Of a DNA stretch of 64,000 bases, positions 20,224 to 30,710 are shown piece by piece. Under the pieces are notes generated by a model that worked only from the letters and a program-made list of their open reading frames with translations, had not been told where the DNA came from and made no database searches. Source of the stretch: Rhynchopus euleeides (lineage: Eukaryota; Euglenozoa; Diplonemea; Diplonemida; Diplonemidae). Location of the stretch: contig OY723283.1 of NCBI GenBank assembly GCA_963210315.1, positions 1,054,001 to 1,118,000 on the forward strand, read 5' to 3'. The position numbers and the translations under genes were made by a program. Position 1 is the stretch's first letter; every line of letters begins with the position of its first letter.

Positions 20224-21567
20224 CTATTTTATCACAAGTCCGCCGCCACCGCCGCCCCCTTTGCGTGATTTCTTTCCGTCCTTCCCTCCCTTCTTTCCGC
20301 CCTTGTCACCCTTTCCTTTGCCACCCTTCGACTTCCCGCCGCCGTCCTCATCGTTTCGACTGCCCTTCGACCCTGAGCTACCCTTCTCGCCCTTAGCTCC
20401 CTTGGAGCCATCCTTTCCTTTCCCCTTGCCCTTTCCTTTGCCCTTACCCTTGCCCTTCGCTGCCTGATCTTCTTTGGAATGGATGACCTGTGGTGGAACG
20501 AGTTGGAATAGTGCCTTGGTAAGAAAAATGACCTCGCCTACCTGCCCGTTGACATTGGCTTCTGTGATGATCGAGACATGCTCGACATTTCGATGATTCG
20601 TGAACCCTACCCTTGTCTGGTCTCACCTCCATCATGTTGTGGACATATCGTACACCAGCCAAGATGCTGAGAGACACAAAAGACAAGGCGTTGCTTGTGC
20701 GCCAAACCCGAGCGAACAAACCTGATATGTGTTACCTGATAAGGCTGTTGTGCATAGTCAAATCAACAAGGCAAATGATGCGTTTCGTCACCCAAAGCGC
20801 TGGCAACTATCGTTTTCATTGTGACAAAGTTCATGTCATGTGTGAAGAATGTCAAGGCTAAATGCATACCATTGGTTCGGGCTCCGTGACGGTCAACCGG
20901 GATCCATGAAGGGTGTGCCCATCGCAGGCCTGCAAGGGCAGAAGGGTGTGGAGGGGCGTGGAGGCAGATGTGGGAATGCAAACAGCAGCAGCAAACAGCA
21001 TGTCCCACCCTGGCAGAAGCACAAGACTTGGTGAAGCAGAACCGTGGTTTATACCTGCTGGGATTCGAGAGCACCCGATCTGTCTGCGAAGCGTGCGTAG
21101 ACCCTCTTGATGACCTTGTCTGCAGACTCGACCAGCTTTACTGACAGCAGGCCTGAGTCTTTCGGCACCAGCGCCCGGATGTCATCAACCGTGGTGCGCT
21201 GTGCGATATTGCTGAAGCACAGCTCGCAAGTTGCGCCAGAACTCACACCGCATGCCACCTTCTCGCCGAAGAGCATCGTGCCATTGTAATCGCTGCTTGC
21301 TGTAGCAGCCTTCTCCACCGACCCAAACTCAACCAGAGCTGTCCGGGTCTTCCAGTCCACTTTGATCTCCTTGGCACCAGGGAACTGCGTCTTCAGCACA
21401 TCCTGGTAGATCAGCTCCATCTTCCCCTCAAGGTTGCCCACCACCACAGTCCGCTTCATCCCATCGTCATCAGCGTCATGGTCGGAATCTTCCTCGTCCT
21501 GTGTATCCTCCTCCTCCTCCTCTGCAGCCTCATCCTCTTCATCCTCGCGCTTCCGCTTTCCCGGCAT
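20224..21567 (-). CDS. Acidic RRM protein with Gly/Lys-rich tail (nucleolin-like), two exons
   Basis: Exon 1 is 21567-21055 and exon 2 20616-20224. The intron has donor CAGCAG/GTATAAA and acceptor GAGACCAG/ACAAGG, phase 0, ~438 nt; the predicted protein is ~301 aa. Residues 1-40 are a Lys/Arg patch followed by a long Glu/Asp run. The first RRM (~39-110) shows RTVVVGNLEG and TALVEFGSVEKAA as RNP-like strands. A second RRM begins at CELCFSNIA and spans the intron (VYARFADRSGALESQQ / TRVGFTNHRNVEHVSII). Exon 2 ends in a tail of ~85 residues dominated by KGKGKG-type repeats and a Gly run, stopping at TAG 20226-20224. The layout (acidic N-terminus, RRMs, basic Gly-rich tail) resembles nucleolin-type ribosome-biogenesis factors; the ortholog is not certain. 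Confidence 0.78.
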
Positions 21568-21981
21568 CGTGTAGTGGTAGTGTAGCCGTGCGGCCTGCAA
21601 GGTGAGGGTGGTTACTTGGGATACTCGCATTCTTAAACACAAAGGGGATGATCATGACACAGAGAGAGCTGGCAGGTGCAGGTTTGAAAAGCTGTGCACT
21701 TCGGAGCGATCCGGTGGATGATGAGGGCAGGCTGTACGTGTCCGTGTGGGGCCACCCCCCTCAAGCTGGGGCTTTTTGCAGATCCGCCGCCACACCCAAG
21801 ACGGCCAGCCGGACACACCCCCTTCCCGACACTCCGAGACACAGAAAGCCTTGCTCTGCCCCACTCGTTTGTCAGACATGAAAACGATGGGCAAGGGACA
21901 TCGATGACGGAAGCCACCACTCCCCGAGAACGACTGAGGCAATGGACATTAGGGAGCACGCTGAGAATCAAATGGCATATC
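21568..21981. other. Spacer between RRM and NADAR genes
   Basis: About 410 bp. Apart from the acceptor at 21595 no feature is recognised; it should also contain the 3' UTR of the NADAR gene. Confidence 0.5.
21594..21597 (-). promoter_or_regulatory. Likely SL trans-splice acceptor of the RRM gene
   Basis: Sense strand reads CCACCCTCACCTTGCAG, with the AG at 21596-21595, 28 nt before the ATG. It has a strong pyrimidine tract and no upstream coding exon. Confidence 0.55.
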
Positions 21982-22794
21982 CTAGGCCGCCTGAGAAGCC
22001 GACGCTCTACAGAAATACGCCAAGTCATGAAGCAGGTCTGGGATAGAGTCTGGCACGACACCTATAGGCCACGTCGAGTTTCGACCAGAGGCCTGGGCGA
22101 GGGTGTCGCGTATGGACATCAGCAGCATGCCGAGGCAGTTCTCGCCGATACCATTCCCGTCAGACCAGAACTGTCGCGAGACGCTCCCCGGATGACAGCA
22201 GAGCAGGAATGTGCCGTTCGTTGCAAGCAGCATCTCCCTCTCGCGTGATATCTCGTATCTCGCGCACAGCGCTGCCTCCATCGAGGCCTTCTTCTCGAAG
22301 AGGGCATGCTGCCGCCCTCCGGAAAGCTGAGACCCCCGCCTCCCCGCAGCGGCGATGTCGGCATGGGTGAGCGCTTTCGCCAGATCCTCCCTCACAGCCG
22401 GGATGTGCCACCACTTCTGCGCCTCGTAGGCAGCAGCGGCGCTGTGGAACCCCACTGACACCCCGTCGACCGCAACGTTGAGTTTGTACGGCGTCACAGG
22501 CCAGAAGGGTGACAGCACGCCGGATCCGCACAGACCCTCCCAGGGGTCACTCGCAGGGTCCTTCCAGCTGAAGGGGATGCAAGCGACGCTCTGCCTCCCG
22601 TCACACCACACGAGGGGCTTCACAGTCGAGCATCGCGTGCCTATCTGTTCGCGGTGGACCCATTCGTCAAGGCAGTGGGCATACACATCGTAACGGGTTT
22701 TGCCGGTGACAAGGGTTCCAGCGGATTCATGCAGAATACGCCGCAGCCTGCTCGGTTCAGGAGGGGTCACACCACCGGCCGTCATGGACTGCAT
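21982..22794 (-). CDS. NADAR (YbiA/RibX-like) domain protein
   Basis: A 270-aa protein; the start at 22794 (MQSMTAGG) is the first ATG after a CTGATTCTGCAG acceptor ending at 22833. The C-terminal ~170 residues show the NADAR pattern: FHSAAAAYEAQKWW (family: F.S.EhymqaqKf), VREDLAKALTHADIAAAGRR, KASMEAALCARYEISREREMLLATNGTFLL (family: M...L..KF.qn..l...L..T), and FWSDGNGIGENCLGMLLMSIRDTL (family: WG.G.dG.GqN.LG..LM.iR..L). NADAR proteins are N-glycosidases acting on riboflavin-pathway intermediates or on ADP-ribosylated nucleic acid. The ~100-residue N-terminal extension is not recognised. The canonical Trp-Gly pair reads FW-S-D here, so activity is not assured. Confidence 0.75.
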   Translation of the reverse strand: MQSMTAGGVTPPEPSRLRRILHESAGTLVTGKTRYDVYAHCLDEWVHREQIGTRCSTVKPLVWCDGRQSVACIPFSWKDPASDPWEGLCGSGVLSPFWPVTPYKLNVAVDGVSVGFHSAAAAYEAQKWWHIPAVREDLAKALTHADIAAAGRRGSQLSGGRQHALFEKKASMEAALCARYEISREREMLLATNGTFLLCCHPGSVSRQFWSDGNGIGENCLGMLLMSIRDTLAQASGRNSTWPIGVVPDSIPDLLHDLAYFCRASASQAA

Positions 22795-22831
22795 GGTGCG
22801 CACTGTACACCCTGCGCCACTCCGTAAGTGC

Positions 22832-22835
22832 CCTG
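22832..22835 (-). promoter_or_regulatory. Likely SL trans-splice acceptor of the NADAR gene
   Basis: Sense strand CCCCCTGATTCTGCAG, with the AG at 22834-22833, is ~38 nt before the chosen ATG. Confidence 0.45.
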
Positions 22836-25800
22836 CAGAATCAGGGGGACATGAGACGCCACGGTGTGTCCTCACAGTGTGCAAACCTTGATGCACACCC
22901 ACCACCACCACCACTCCTCCGCTGACTCAATTGTGCCGCCAAAACAAAAGGTAACAAAAATACAACACACAGCGCAGAGAAGAACCAAAGAACAGTTGGG
23001 CGTGGGGTGCGGGCAGGGGTGGGGGAGGCTGGGGAGGGGATGAGGTCTCAGCAGCAGCAGGGGATCAGCAAGTGGTTTGGGCACCCTCTCCCTCTCTCTC
23101 TTCCCCATCAGTCCCTCCGGCGTGTCGCTCACAGCTTTGTGGTGGGGGGTGAAGGAGGGAGGGCGGGCAACTCCAGACACGATATGTGCGTGGGCGAGGG
23201 GAGTGAGAGAGGGGGGGTGGGGTGGGGGTGGTGGGGTTTGAGTGGGTGACCCAAGCTTTCTCACAACGGAACGATGAGGGGTAGGGGGGGGTGGCGGCGA
23301 GTTTTCACTCGCCAGAGAAATACAAAAAAAAACGCTCCCAAATTCCAGACTACCTTCACGCATTCCAAGGCCCTGGAGGGATGGATCCTCGCCTGGCCAG
23401 CTCTGAGGCTGGAAACAATCCCACAACACAGATCGTATCACACCCTGAAAATCCCCTCTCTCGGAGTAGCTTTTCTTGCAGGCGTGGCGCTGATTTCGTC
23501 CTCTCTGGATCAGCAAATCATACAATCGCCGAACCCGCTTCGGAGAGAGCCCTCAAAGGAACGTAGGGTGCAGTGCAATGGAGAAAACACGAGGAGGCCT
23601 TCGGGATGAAGAGAAACCCTTTTTCGAACCAAAACTTCGGCGTTCTCCTCGCAGAGTGGGTGAAATACACCAAGGTGAATCGCACTTTTTGGTGTCGCGA
23701 CGAAGACCCCCTCAGTCACAGAGTGGTCCTCCTTGACTCTATGAAGGGAATGGTATGGGGTGTCACGATAAGCAAACAAAGCTGCGTGCACTTGAGTGAG
23801 AGAGGGGGTGTGGGGGGGTGCGGTGCTGGCTTAATTTGTTTCCGGAGTGTTGGAAAAGAGTCTGGTGTGCGGCTCGGGGAACGGCGTTAATTTTTTTCTG
23901 TTCTGGAGGAATAAAAATTAGAACTGCCAGCCGACAAACCGCAGCAACACAGAGAGCTCGAAGTTGGCACACACACACACCCCACCACCCCCACCTCCTG
24001 GATGCACGCAGGGGGACCGCATGCGGTGATTTTCAATCGTGCGGCCTGGATTTTGAGAACCGACAACTATCGTCAGCCTGGCAGGCTGATATGGATACCG
24101 GCGGTGATGCCGTGTATGAGGCTCCATACATGTGCTGCCATCAGTCTTTACTACCGTGACCTCTGAGCCTGGGACAGGTTATAGCAACAAAAATCAACGA
24201 ACAAACATGAGTGTCGGGTCGGGAGGGGGTGGGTGGGCTGGCTAGAGGGGGGACTTGCTTCCTCTCGCAGGAACCTTCGGAGCTGGTTTCGGAAGACTAT
24301 ACCGGCCAGCCCAGGCACAGGACAGGACATCACTGCGACATCAATATCAGGGAGGGTTCTTGGTGTAGCGTTGGCTGCGGATTCCTGAAAGAATCAGAAC
24401 AGGCCAGCTGGAGGGATGGGGTCGGGCGGGGTAGGTGTCGCTTAGCTGCAACAGACGTGCTTCATCAGGTGGGTGGTGATGCATGGTGTATCGGGGGGAG
24501 ACGAAACAGAGACAAAGAAAGGGATGTTCCCGTCAGTGAAAACATAACAGAAGAAGGGGGGGGGGGTGAATAAACGGAAGATGCACAGCAACGGAGGGGT
24601 ATGCTTTTCTGAGGTGAAAGGTGTGAAGAGATGAGTGCCCATCAATCGGTTTGGCCTGTAGCAGGTTCAACCCGCACGGGAGGGTTGACACAAATTTCAT
24701 GCAGCGAACGATAAAAGAAGTTCTAGCTTTGTTTGTGGGTGAGTGAGGTATTGCAATAGAAGTAGAGGGGTTCTTCGCTGCGGGGTGGTCGTCAGTGCAT
24801 TTTGGCGCATTTCCTGTTGAATTTGCTGAAAACTGGCGAAGATTGACGAAGAATAACGACCAGCGAAGACCCCCAGAAGTTTTTTCTCCTTCACTCGTTA
24901 TGCAGGAGGGGGAGGGGGAGGGGGAGGGGGAGGGGGAGGAACAGGCAGTCGGCAGCCAGCAAGTCTATCCCAGGACAATTCGGGACAGAGCGGCGCCAAG
25001 CAAGAGTAATGTTGCATGGGTAGATCAATGAAGACTTCAACGTGCGATTGAAGGCTCAACGGATGACTTCCCACTGGATCCCAAGGAGATGCATTGTGGC
25101 GAGTGCGTGGGCGACGGGGGTGGGGGAGGGGGGCTGGTTCGCACCCTTCCCCGGTTATGACAACCGGAGAACGGGCGCCTCACCACTACTTCTTCGTGCT
25201 ATTCGACGAGCCAAGCATCCCGACATACGACACACAGCCAAACCAGAAGACGTTGATTAAGAAAATACTCACGAAGACATCACCTTTACCTAGTTCACAG
25301 GTCCGTGGATTTCCTCACGGATGCAAGGGGGGCAAGGGAAGATCATGCCACTGAGGACCTCTGAAGAAGGTTCTGATTCGGGTGTGCGAAAGGTGGAGAA
25401 CAAAATAAACACATGCACATGTCGGTTGAATCGAGCAACGCACCCCGAGAGTCTTCACCGCATAAAAACAACAGGGATGGAATCGCACAGCCCCCCCCCC
25501 CCCCATGAAACGTGAGACCCGAGCCCACATCTTCGTTGTGGTCACACGTAACAAAACATCTCCGAGCTGCAACACTCAAGCCCACTCTCCCTCAGCGGAG
25601 CACCGCATGAGGCCCGATAGGCAAGAGGCCACGCCAAACCCTACCTAAACCTTGTTAATCCTCGGCAACACAGATGGGCCGCTGTTTCGTGCGCGTGACG
25701 CTATATTACCACGAGGCCCTCGGGGGTGGGGTAATGTGCAAAACCACCACATTGCTTGTTGTTGCTTGTTTGTTTTTCGTACTCACAACCCCTCACAGAG

Positions 25801-26843
25801 AGGTCAAAGCAAGAGGGCCAGGTGTGAATAACCCGGGCATCATCTTGTCCCCAAGCCAACGCCTCGTCGTCATACCCTCCCTCCGCAAGGTGAGGAGGGT
25901 TTCTCCGGCACCACTGGGAGTCTGGCATGTGACATACTGAGGCCCGGACGGAAAGGATGTGCGCAAGCTAGGTGCAACACAGCAGAAATGGAGGGAGGGA
26001 GGGGGGATGGGAATCAATAAAAACAAAAGGTCTTTTTTTGAACGGGAGATGAGATAGCCGCGAGGTGTGAGACTCCAGATGACTCAAATCGGGGGGGGGT
26101 TTGATCGTCGAGAGGGAATGGAAAAGTAAATCTCCCAGCACCTTCTCGCAATGTTAGTCCTTTTTGTAGTCACTACACCAGATATGTTGTACAAGGCAGA
26201 TCAATGCACAACGGGAGGGTGTGTAGCAGTTGTCTGTCAGTGGCTTGGTGGGTGGACCGCAATACAGTATCACTAAAACACAACCAGGTGTCTGTCCGTA
26301 ATACGTAGTCTCTCCTTGACACCATATACTTTGTGCCCTGTATCGTTGTTTTTTTGTACGAATAAATGGCGGAAGGGAAGGAGGGGAAGGGAAAGCAGGT
26401 GTGTTTCGTAGCGGGGTATATCTACTACGCAGTTTCGGCTGCCAACCCACGACTGTGCAGTAGTGCGTGAACCACTGGACTCCGGCAGCCCGGTATCGAG
26501 TACCTTTCGTCAGGTGGGTAGAAGACCCAGTGGAGGACGCAGGGTGGGGGGGGGGGTGGGAGAGTAGGGGGGGTAGGGGGGAGAAAAAGTATTGACGTAA
26601 AAAGATAAAAGGAGAAAAGAAAAAGAAAAGAAAAGAAAAGAAAAGGATAAAAAAGTGTGGATCGTAGCCCGGCTCCACGGGTCACGGCAAGAGCAGAGGC
26701 ATCCTGCCGTATAACGGCGGGGGGGGGGGGGAACTCATCGGGGGGGGGGGGGGGGGAGTCCCCAACTTCAGCTATGCATGGCAAGGGCGCTGAGTCCCTG
26801 AGGGTCGTATGGACCCCGCATACCGTAAGAGGCGAGAGAAAGT
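22836..26843. other. Gene-poor spacer, 4 kb
   Basis: No supported gene on either strand. It contains G-rich patches (23000-23040, 23190-23240, 24550-24565, 24906-24942 as GGGGGA repeats, 26522-26580, 26718-26757), a poly-C at 25490-25503, an AAAAG/GAAAA microsatellite (26620-26650) and one copy of the 70-bp repeat at 26100. Open frames here are low-complexity (Pro/Gly from G/C runs). Confidence 0.5.
26100..26178 (+). repeat. Poly-G-associated 70-bp repeat, copy 2 (extended)
   Basis: Same sequence as 13303-13372, preceded by G(10) and continuing TCACTACACCAG. The continuation (TGTTGTACAAGGC...CACAACGGGAGGGTGT to ~26222) recurs in diverged form near 30396-30450, so the family may extend ~120 bp. 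Confidence 0.85.
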
Positions 26844-27329
26844 TTAAGCATTTCTGACCGAATGGCGCGGAGCTTTGCGCGGAGGCTGTTCTGAGTCAGA
26901 TGAAGCTTCATCAACCGAGACGACGTCGTCACGTGTGTGGCTGAGTACATGCATCTTCAGGGCCCATTCACTTTTAAAGGGGACACAAGAACTATTTGTG
27001 GTCGAGCCACAAATGTGGCACACGAACCGATGTTGGGATGAACTCGTCGAGAGGATCGTCACGGGTTCTTGAGAGATACATGTCAAAGGGAGGTCGTGGT
27101 CCAACGTCTGTGCAAGTGCAGGGTGTTGAACAGAAAGGCCGAGACGTGGTGTACGGCGCCGACACTTACTAAGGTGAATGGCGACGCCCGCCTGAGTGAA
27201 TGGCGTTCCCTGTTTCGTGACCGTGCTATGACATTTAGGGCAGGAGTAAACTGCCTGTGAAGATGTATCCGTAGTATCAGTAGCACCATCACCTGTAGGT
27301 GCGGGGGGTGGCAGCAAAGCCTCGTCCAT
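26844..27329 (-). CDS. C2H2 zinc-finger ORF
   Basis: A 161-aa frame from the ATG at 27329 (MDEALLPPPAPTGDG); the frame is open further upstream to 27554, but that part lies in poly-G-flanked DNA. Two finger-like modules are visible: YSCPKCHSTVTKQG...AGVAIHLSKC (CxxC...HxxxxC) and FVCHICGSTTNSS...ALKMHVLSH (CxxC...HxxxxH). A Ser/Asp/Glu patch and a basic tail (PPRKAPRHSVRNA) follow. Such paired fingers occur in small DNA-binding proteins and at the N-termini of site-specific LINEs (R2/CRE-like); nothing downstream supports the latter. It could be a gene or an element remnant. Confidence 0.45.
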   Translation of the reverse strand: MDEALLPPPAPTGDGATDTTDTSSQAVYSCPKCHSTVTKQGTPFTQAGVAIHLSKCRRRTPRLGLSVQHPALAQTLDHDLPLTCISQEPVTILSTSSSQHRFVCHICGSTTNSSCVPFKSEWALKMHVLSHTRDDVVSVDEASSDSEQPPRKAPRHSVRNA

Positions 27330-28182
27330 CGGGGCTGTAACATGGTGCTCGTGTGTGTTGGAAGGAAGGGCAGAGCCCGGTTGTTGAACGGAAGACGGGA
27401 GCAGGTCTGTATGTTGAGAGGAGGCAGTGTTTGTAGTAGTGTGATCCTCAAATCGGGGGGGGGGTGTGTGGGGAGGGGGGGGGGTCGTAAAGTCGAGGAA
27501 AGGGTAAGATTTTAGATCAACCACCCTCGCACATCCCCCCCCCCCCCTCTTCACTCTATGAGGCTGGGACAGATGGTTATCCTGCTGGTGGGGTCCGGAA
27601 CGCTAGCCGTCATCACAGGAGATTCCCTCCTCAGAGAGGCGTTTGGCGTCTCGGCCTGCCCTGTGGTGTCACATCCTGCTGCACTTCAGATTTCACCCCC
27701 CCTCCTGATAAACCTTCGCGAATACATAACCCGCGTAAAGCTGTCATCCTCGACATTTTCCTTGGTGACCGGAGGGGGTGGGAGGTGGGGGCGGGGCTGT
27801 GGGGTCAAACATGTGTTTTTTTCTCACATTTTTATGTTCAAGTTTCTGCCTTTCAGAGCGAAAGGCCTATCCCATGCCAGGAACAGGAGATAGGGCGGGA
27901 TCGTCGAAAGCGAAGGCAAGACAGACAAGTCTCCCCACCTCCGAGTAGAGGGGGTGGTATTGAGGTGGAAGACAGGCAAAGCACACACAGTGCAGACCTC
28001 TCTACACTTGTTATGCACAGGGGAGGGAGGGGGTCAGCTCAATTCATGGGACAGGGGGGGGAGGAGGTGAGGGGGGGGGGGTTTTGATAGTCGAGAGGGA
28101 ATGGAAAAGTAAATCTCCCAGCACCTTCTTGGAATGTTAGTCCTTTTTGTAGTCAGGGAGGAGGTGAGGGGGGGGGGGGGGT
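27330..28182. other. Spacer with G/C runs and 70-bp repeat
   Basis: Contains G/C runs at 27455-27485, 27535-27547 and 28055-28082 and the 70-bp repeat at 28083-28152. No coding signal was seen. The G run and TA at 28183-28184 border the next element. Confidence 0.5.
28083..28152 (+). repeat. Poly-G-associated 70-bp repeat, copy 3
   Basis: Preceded by G(11). It differs from copy 1 at a few positions (GATAGTCG, TTCTTGGAATG) and ends with AGTCCTTTTTGTAG, then a second G run. Confidence 0.88.
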
Positions 28183-28184
28183 TA

Positions 28185-29332
28185 GGGGGGGTCAAATGCC
28201 ACCCTTTTACGTGGACAAACACGATTTTTCAAAAAACCGGCGCAGAGGCCCCAAAGCCCCCGTAAACCCTCCAAACCCCCCCAGATCGGTCCGGAAACCC
28301 ATCGAACCCCACTTTTCCACCATTCCGGGCACCTCAGGTGCCCGAATTGGGGTACCTAAATTTTGTGCCACCGTTTGGTACCGGACAGTGCCACTGTGTG
28401 GGAGGTTGGAAAAGAAAATGCCCCAACACACCACATCTGAGGGTTGCAATGCATGTTGCTTGCCAACCACGTCATCCGGTGGGTGTCAGGCGCTATGTAG
28501 GTGGCATTAGCCAGGTCTTCGATGAGTTCTGGCTTGTATATGTACCTCCCTGCCACCATGCACCGGGAGGCTGCCTGTAGGTACGGAACAAGTCCAGATG
28601 GTCGTGTGATTCCTGTGCAGCAGTGCTCCACAACCGGGATGTGTTGACAACGACTGTTGCAACACGAGCTGTACATTCCGGGAACACACGAAGTGCGCTG
28701 TCGTGGTACCCATTGTGCCAGAATTGGTAGTTGCTGCGGTCTACTTTGCCTGGCCCAAGAGCACTGGTACTGAACGGTGCAATATGCGTGGCGAGGTGAA
28801 TGCAACGGAAGGGCGCAAAGTCAATACAGCTCTCGGATGGCGGGTGGTGGTGCCACTAGTGTGTGACGTTCACTCGAGGATACAACGCATCACAATGAAT
28901 CAGCAACCGTGGACCGAGTACAATACGCTCTCTGTGGCTGGTGTGGGGGACAAAGGCAGTGCCTGTGCCGCAGGCAGGGAGGTATATATACAAGCCAGAA
29001 CACATCGAAGACCTGGCTCATGCCACCTACATAGCGCCTGACACCCACCGGATGACGTGGTTGGCAAGCAACATGCATTGCAACCCTCAGATGTGGTGTG
29101 TTGGGGCATTTTCTTTTCCAACCTCCCACACAGTGGCACTGTACGGTACCAAACGGTGGCACAAAATTTAGGTACCCCAATTCGGGCACCTGAGGTGCCC
29201 GGAATGGTGGAAAAGTGGGGTTCGATGGGTTTCCGGACCGATCTGGGGGGGTTTGGAGGGTTTACGGGGGCTTTGGGGCCTCTGCGCCGGTTTTTTGAAA
29301 TATCGTGTTTGTCACCCCCATTTGACCCCCCC
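28185..29332. mobile_element. Fold-back MITE, copy 1 (long terminal inverted repeats, TA target)
   Basis: About 1.15 kb. The left arm (28185 to ~28550) is repeated inverted as the right arm (~28975-29332); ends are GGGGGGGTCAAATG ... ATTTGACCCCCCC. Both flanks carry TA (28183-28184; 29333-29334). The arms differ mainly by an insertion after TCAAATG in the left arm. The ~430-bp core has no domain-bearing frame. TA duplication and fold-back shape suggest a Tc1/mariner-type non-autonomous element. Copy 2 is at 30711-31857 with only a few differences, so spread was recent. Confidence 0.9.
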
Positions 29333-29336
29333 TAGG

Positions 29337-30136
29337 CATAGGGTGCGGGCGATTCGGTTATCGCCCAAATCGCAAAAATTATCGCCCATTCTGTCAAGGC
29401 GATAAGTGGGCGATAATGTTTCCGTCGTATTTTTGGGGGCAAAATGGCCCGGTCAGGGACGTCAGATCACTGCTGAGGTGGTGAGTGGGTCATTGCCTCA
29501 GTGAAGACCCGGTTCCTGACCTAGATCAAGCCCTCTGCTCCAGTGTTCTCAGTGGGTCATGACTCTGTGACCAGGGTCAGAACCGCCCCAGGTCTCAGAT
29601 CAGCCGTGAAGCTTCCTGTGGGCTATGCAATGAGTCATCTCAAACGTACGGAGTTCATCTCCTCCCATTCAGACCGACTACACTAGAACCACGCATCTCC
29701 TTCAACACTAAGGTGTACCCGCTTCATGCTCACGAGTGCTCCTAGTAACGGCGAGTGAACAGGTCCTGAGCGAGGTCAGGATCTGGGACAATGCCCAGTT
29801 CCTCACGTGGGTTTTGACCGAGGAAATGACCCACCCGCATGACGTCAGTGGTCAGAAGCTGATTTCTGATGCAGAGTCCGAGGTCTTGGCCCAGTTGTTG
29901 ACGAGGTCACAGGGCCCTGTGGGACCCAGGGTCAGTAGAGCGGTAACCCACTCACCACTAGCTGAAATCCCCTTCAGAAAGTGTGAAAGAAAACGGGCGA
30001 TACTGGGCGATAATTTGGCGATAATCGGGCGATAATTGGGCGATAATGGGCGATAAGGCGATTCGATACGCGATAATCGGGGCTCGAACCCGGTTGGGCG
30101 AATATAGGGCGATAGGCGAATCGCCCGCACCCTATG
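29337..30136. mobile_element. Non-autonomous element A (TIR, GCGATA-rich ends) inserted at the MITE edge
   Basis: 800 bp. The terminal inverted repeats begin CATAGGGTGCGGGCGATTCG and match over ~30 bp with two mismatches. Flanks are CCTAGG on both sides (29331-29336; 30137-30142), lying in the palindrome CCCCCCCTAGGGGGGG. Subterminal DNA on both sides is packed with GGGCGATAA/TTATCGCCC motifs. The core (29440-29980) has GACCCAGGTCAG-like words but no coding frame. It lies exactly at the right end of fold-back MITE copy 1. Confidence 0.85.
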
Positions 30137-30142
30137 CCTAGG

Positions 30143-30708
30143 GGGGGGGGTTGTTCTTGAAAAGAAATAGGGATGTGAGATGACAGCTGGGTCAGCCTTT
30201 TCGTTGTCCTGAGAAAACTGAAGAAGGTGGGAATTCGGCAATCAGAAACGAGGGGGGGGGGGGGTGGGTGGGGGTGTGGGGATGTCGGGGTTACTAGAGG
30301 GGCGGGTGATTGTCGGAGGGGAAGGTATATACCAAGTCGTCCAACACCCTCTAGCAATAAGCGCCCTTTCATTCTCGCCCTTTTTTGTAGCCACCACACC
30401 AGGTATGTGTGCACAAGGAAGACTGGATGCACAACGGGAGGGTGTCTGGCCACCAAAAGGGGAAAGAATGGGGCGGGGGGTGTTGGGGGGATGGAACAGA
30501 GAGAAGATGGAAGGGGTCCCCTCTGTGTCACTGTCAAAGCTGTGTCGCAAAAACAGCCAGCTTTGTGAGGTGGCTCGCCTCTTGCTCTCAATCATCTTCT
30601 CCTATCTCTTCTGCATGTCTGGCCGCAGGCACCCCCCCCCCCCGCCAGAGGTCACATGCAAGAGGTACAGAACAGACATCCCTAAAATTTTTGACAGGGG
30701 GGGGGGGG
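30143..30708. other. Spacer with diverged 70-bp repeat
   Basis: Holds G runs (30143-30149, 30251-30263, 30697-30708), a diverged copy of the poly-G-associated repeat (~30306-30440: GATTGTCGGAGGGGAAGG ... CCTTTCATTCTCGCCC) and a C run at 30630. No gene seen. Confidence 0.5.
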
Positions 30709-30710
30709 TA

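Noticed and set aside
26154-26678. 174-residue minus-strand frame rich in Phe/Ser/Pro
   Set aside because: It is produced by AAAAG repeats and poly-G; no domain or start context.
30078-30105. tRNA-like B box (GGGTTCGAGCCC on the minus strand)
   Set aside because: It lies in the subterminal repeats of element A, with no matching acceptor stem, anticodon arm or A box around it.
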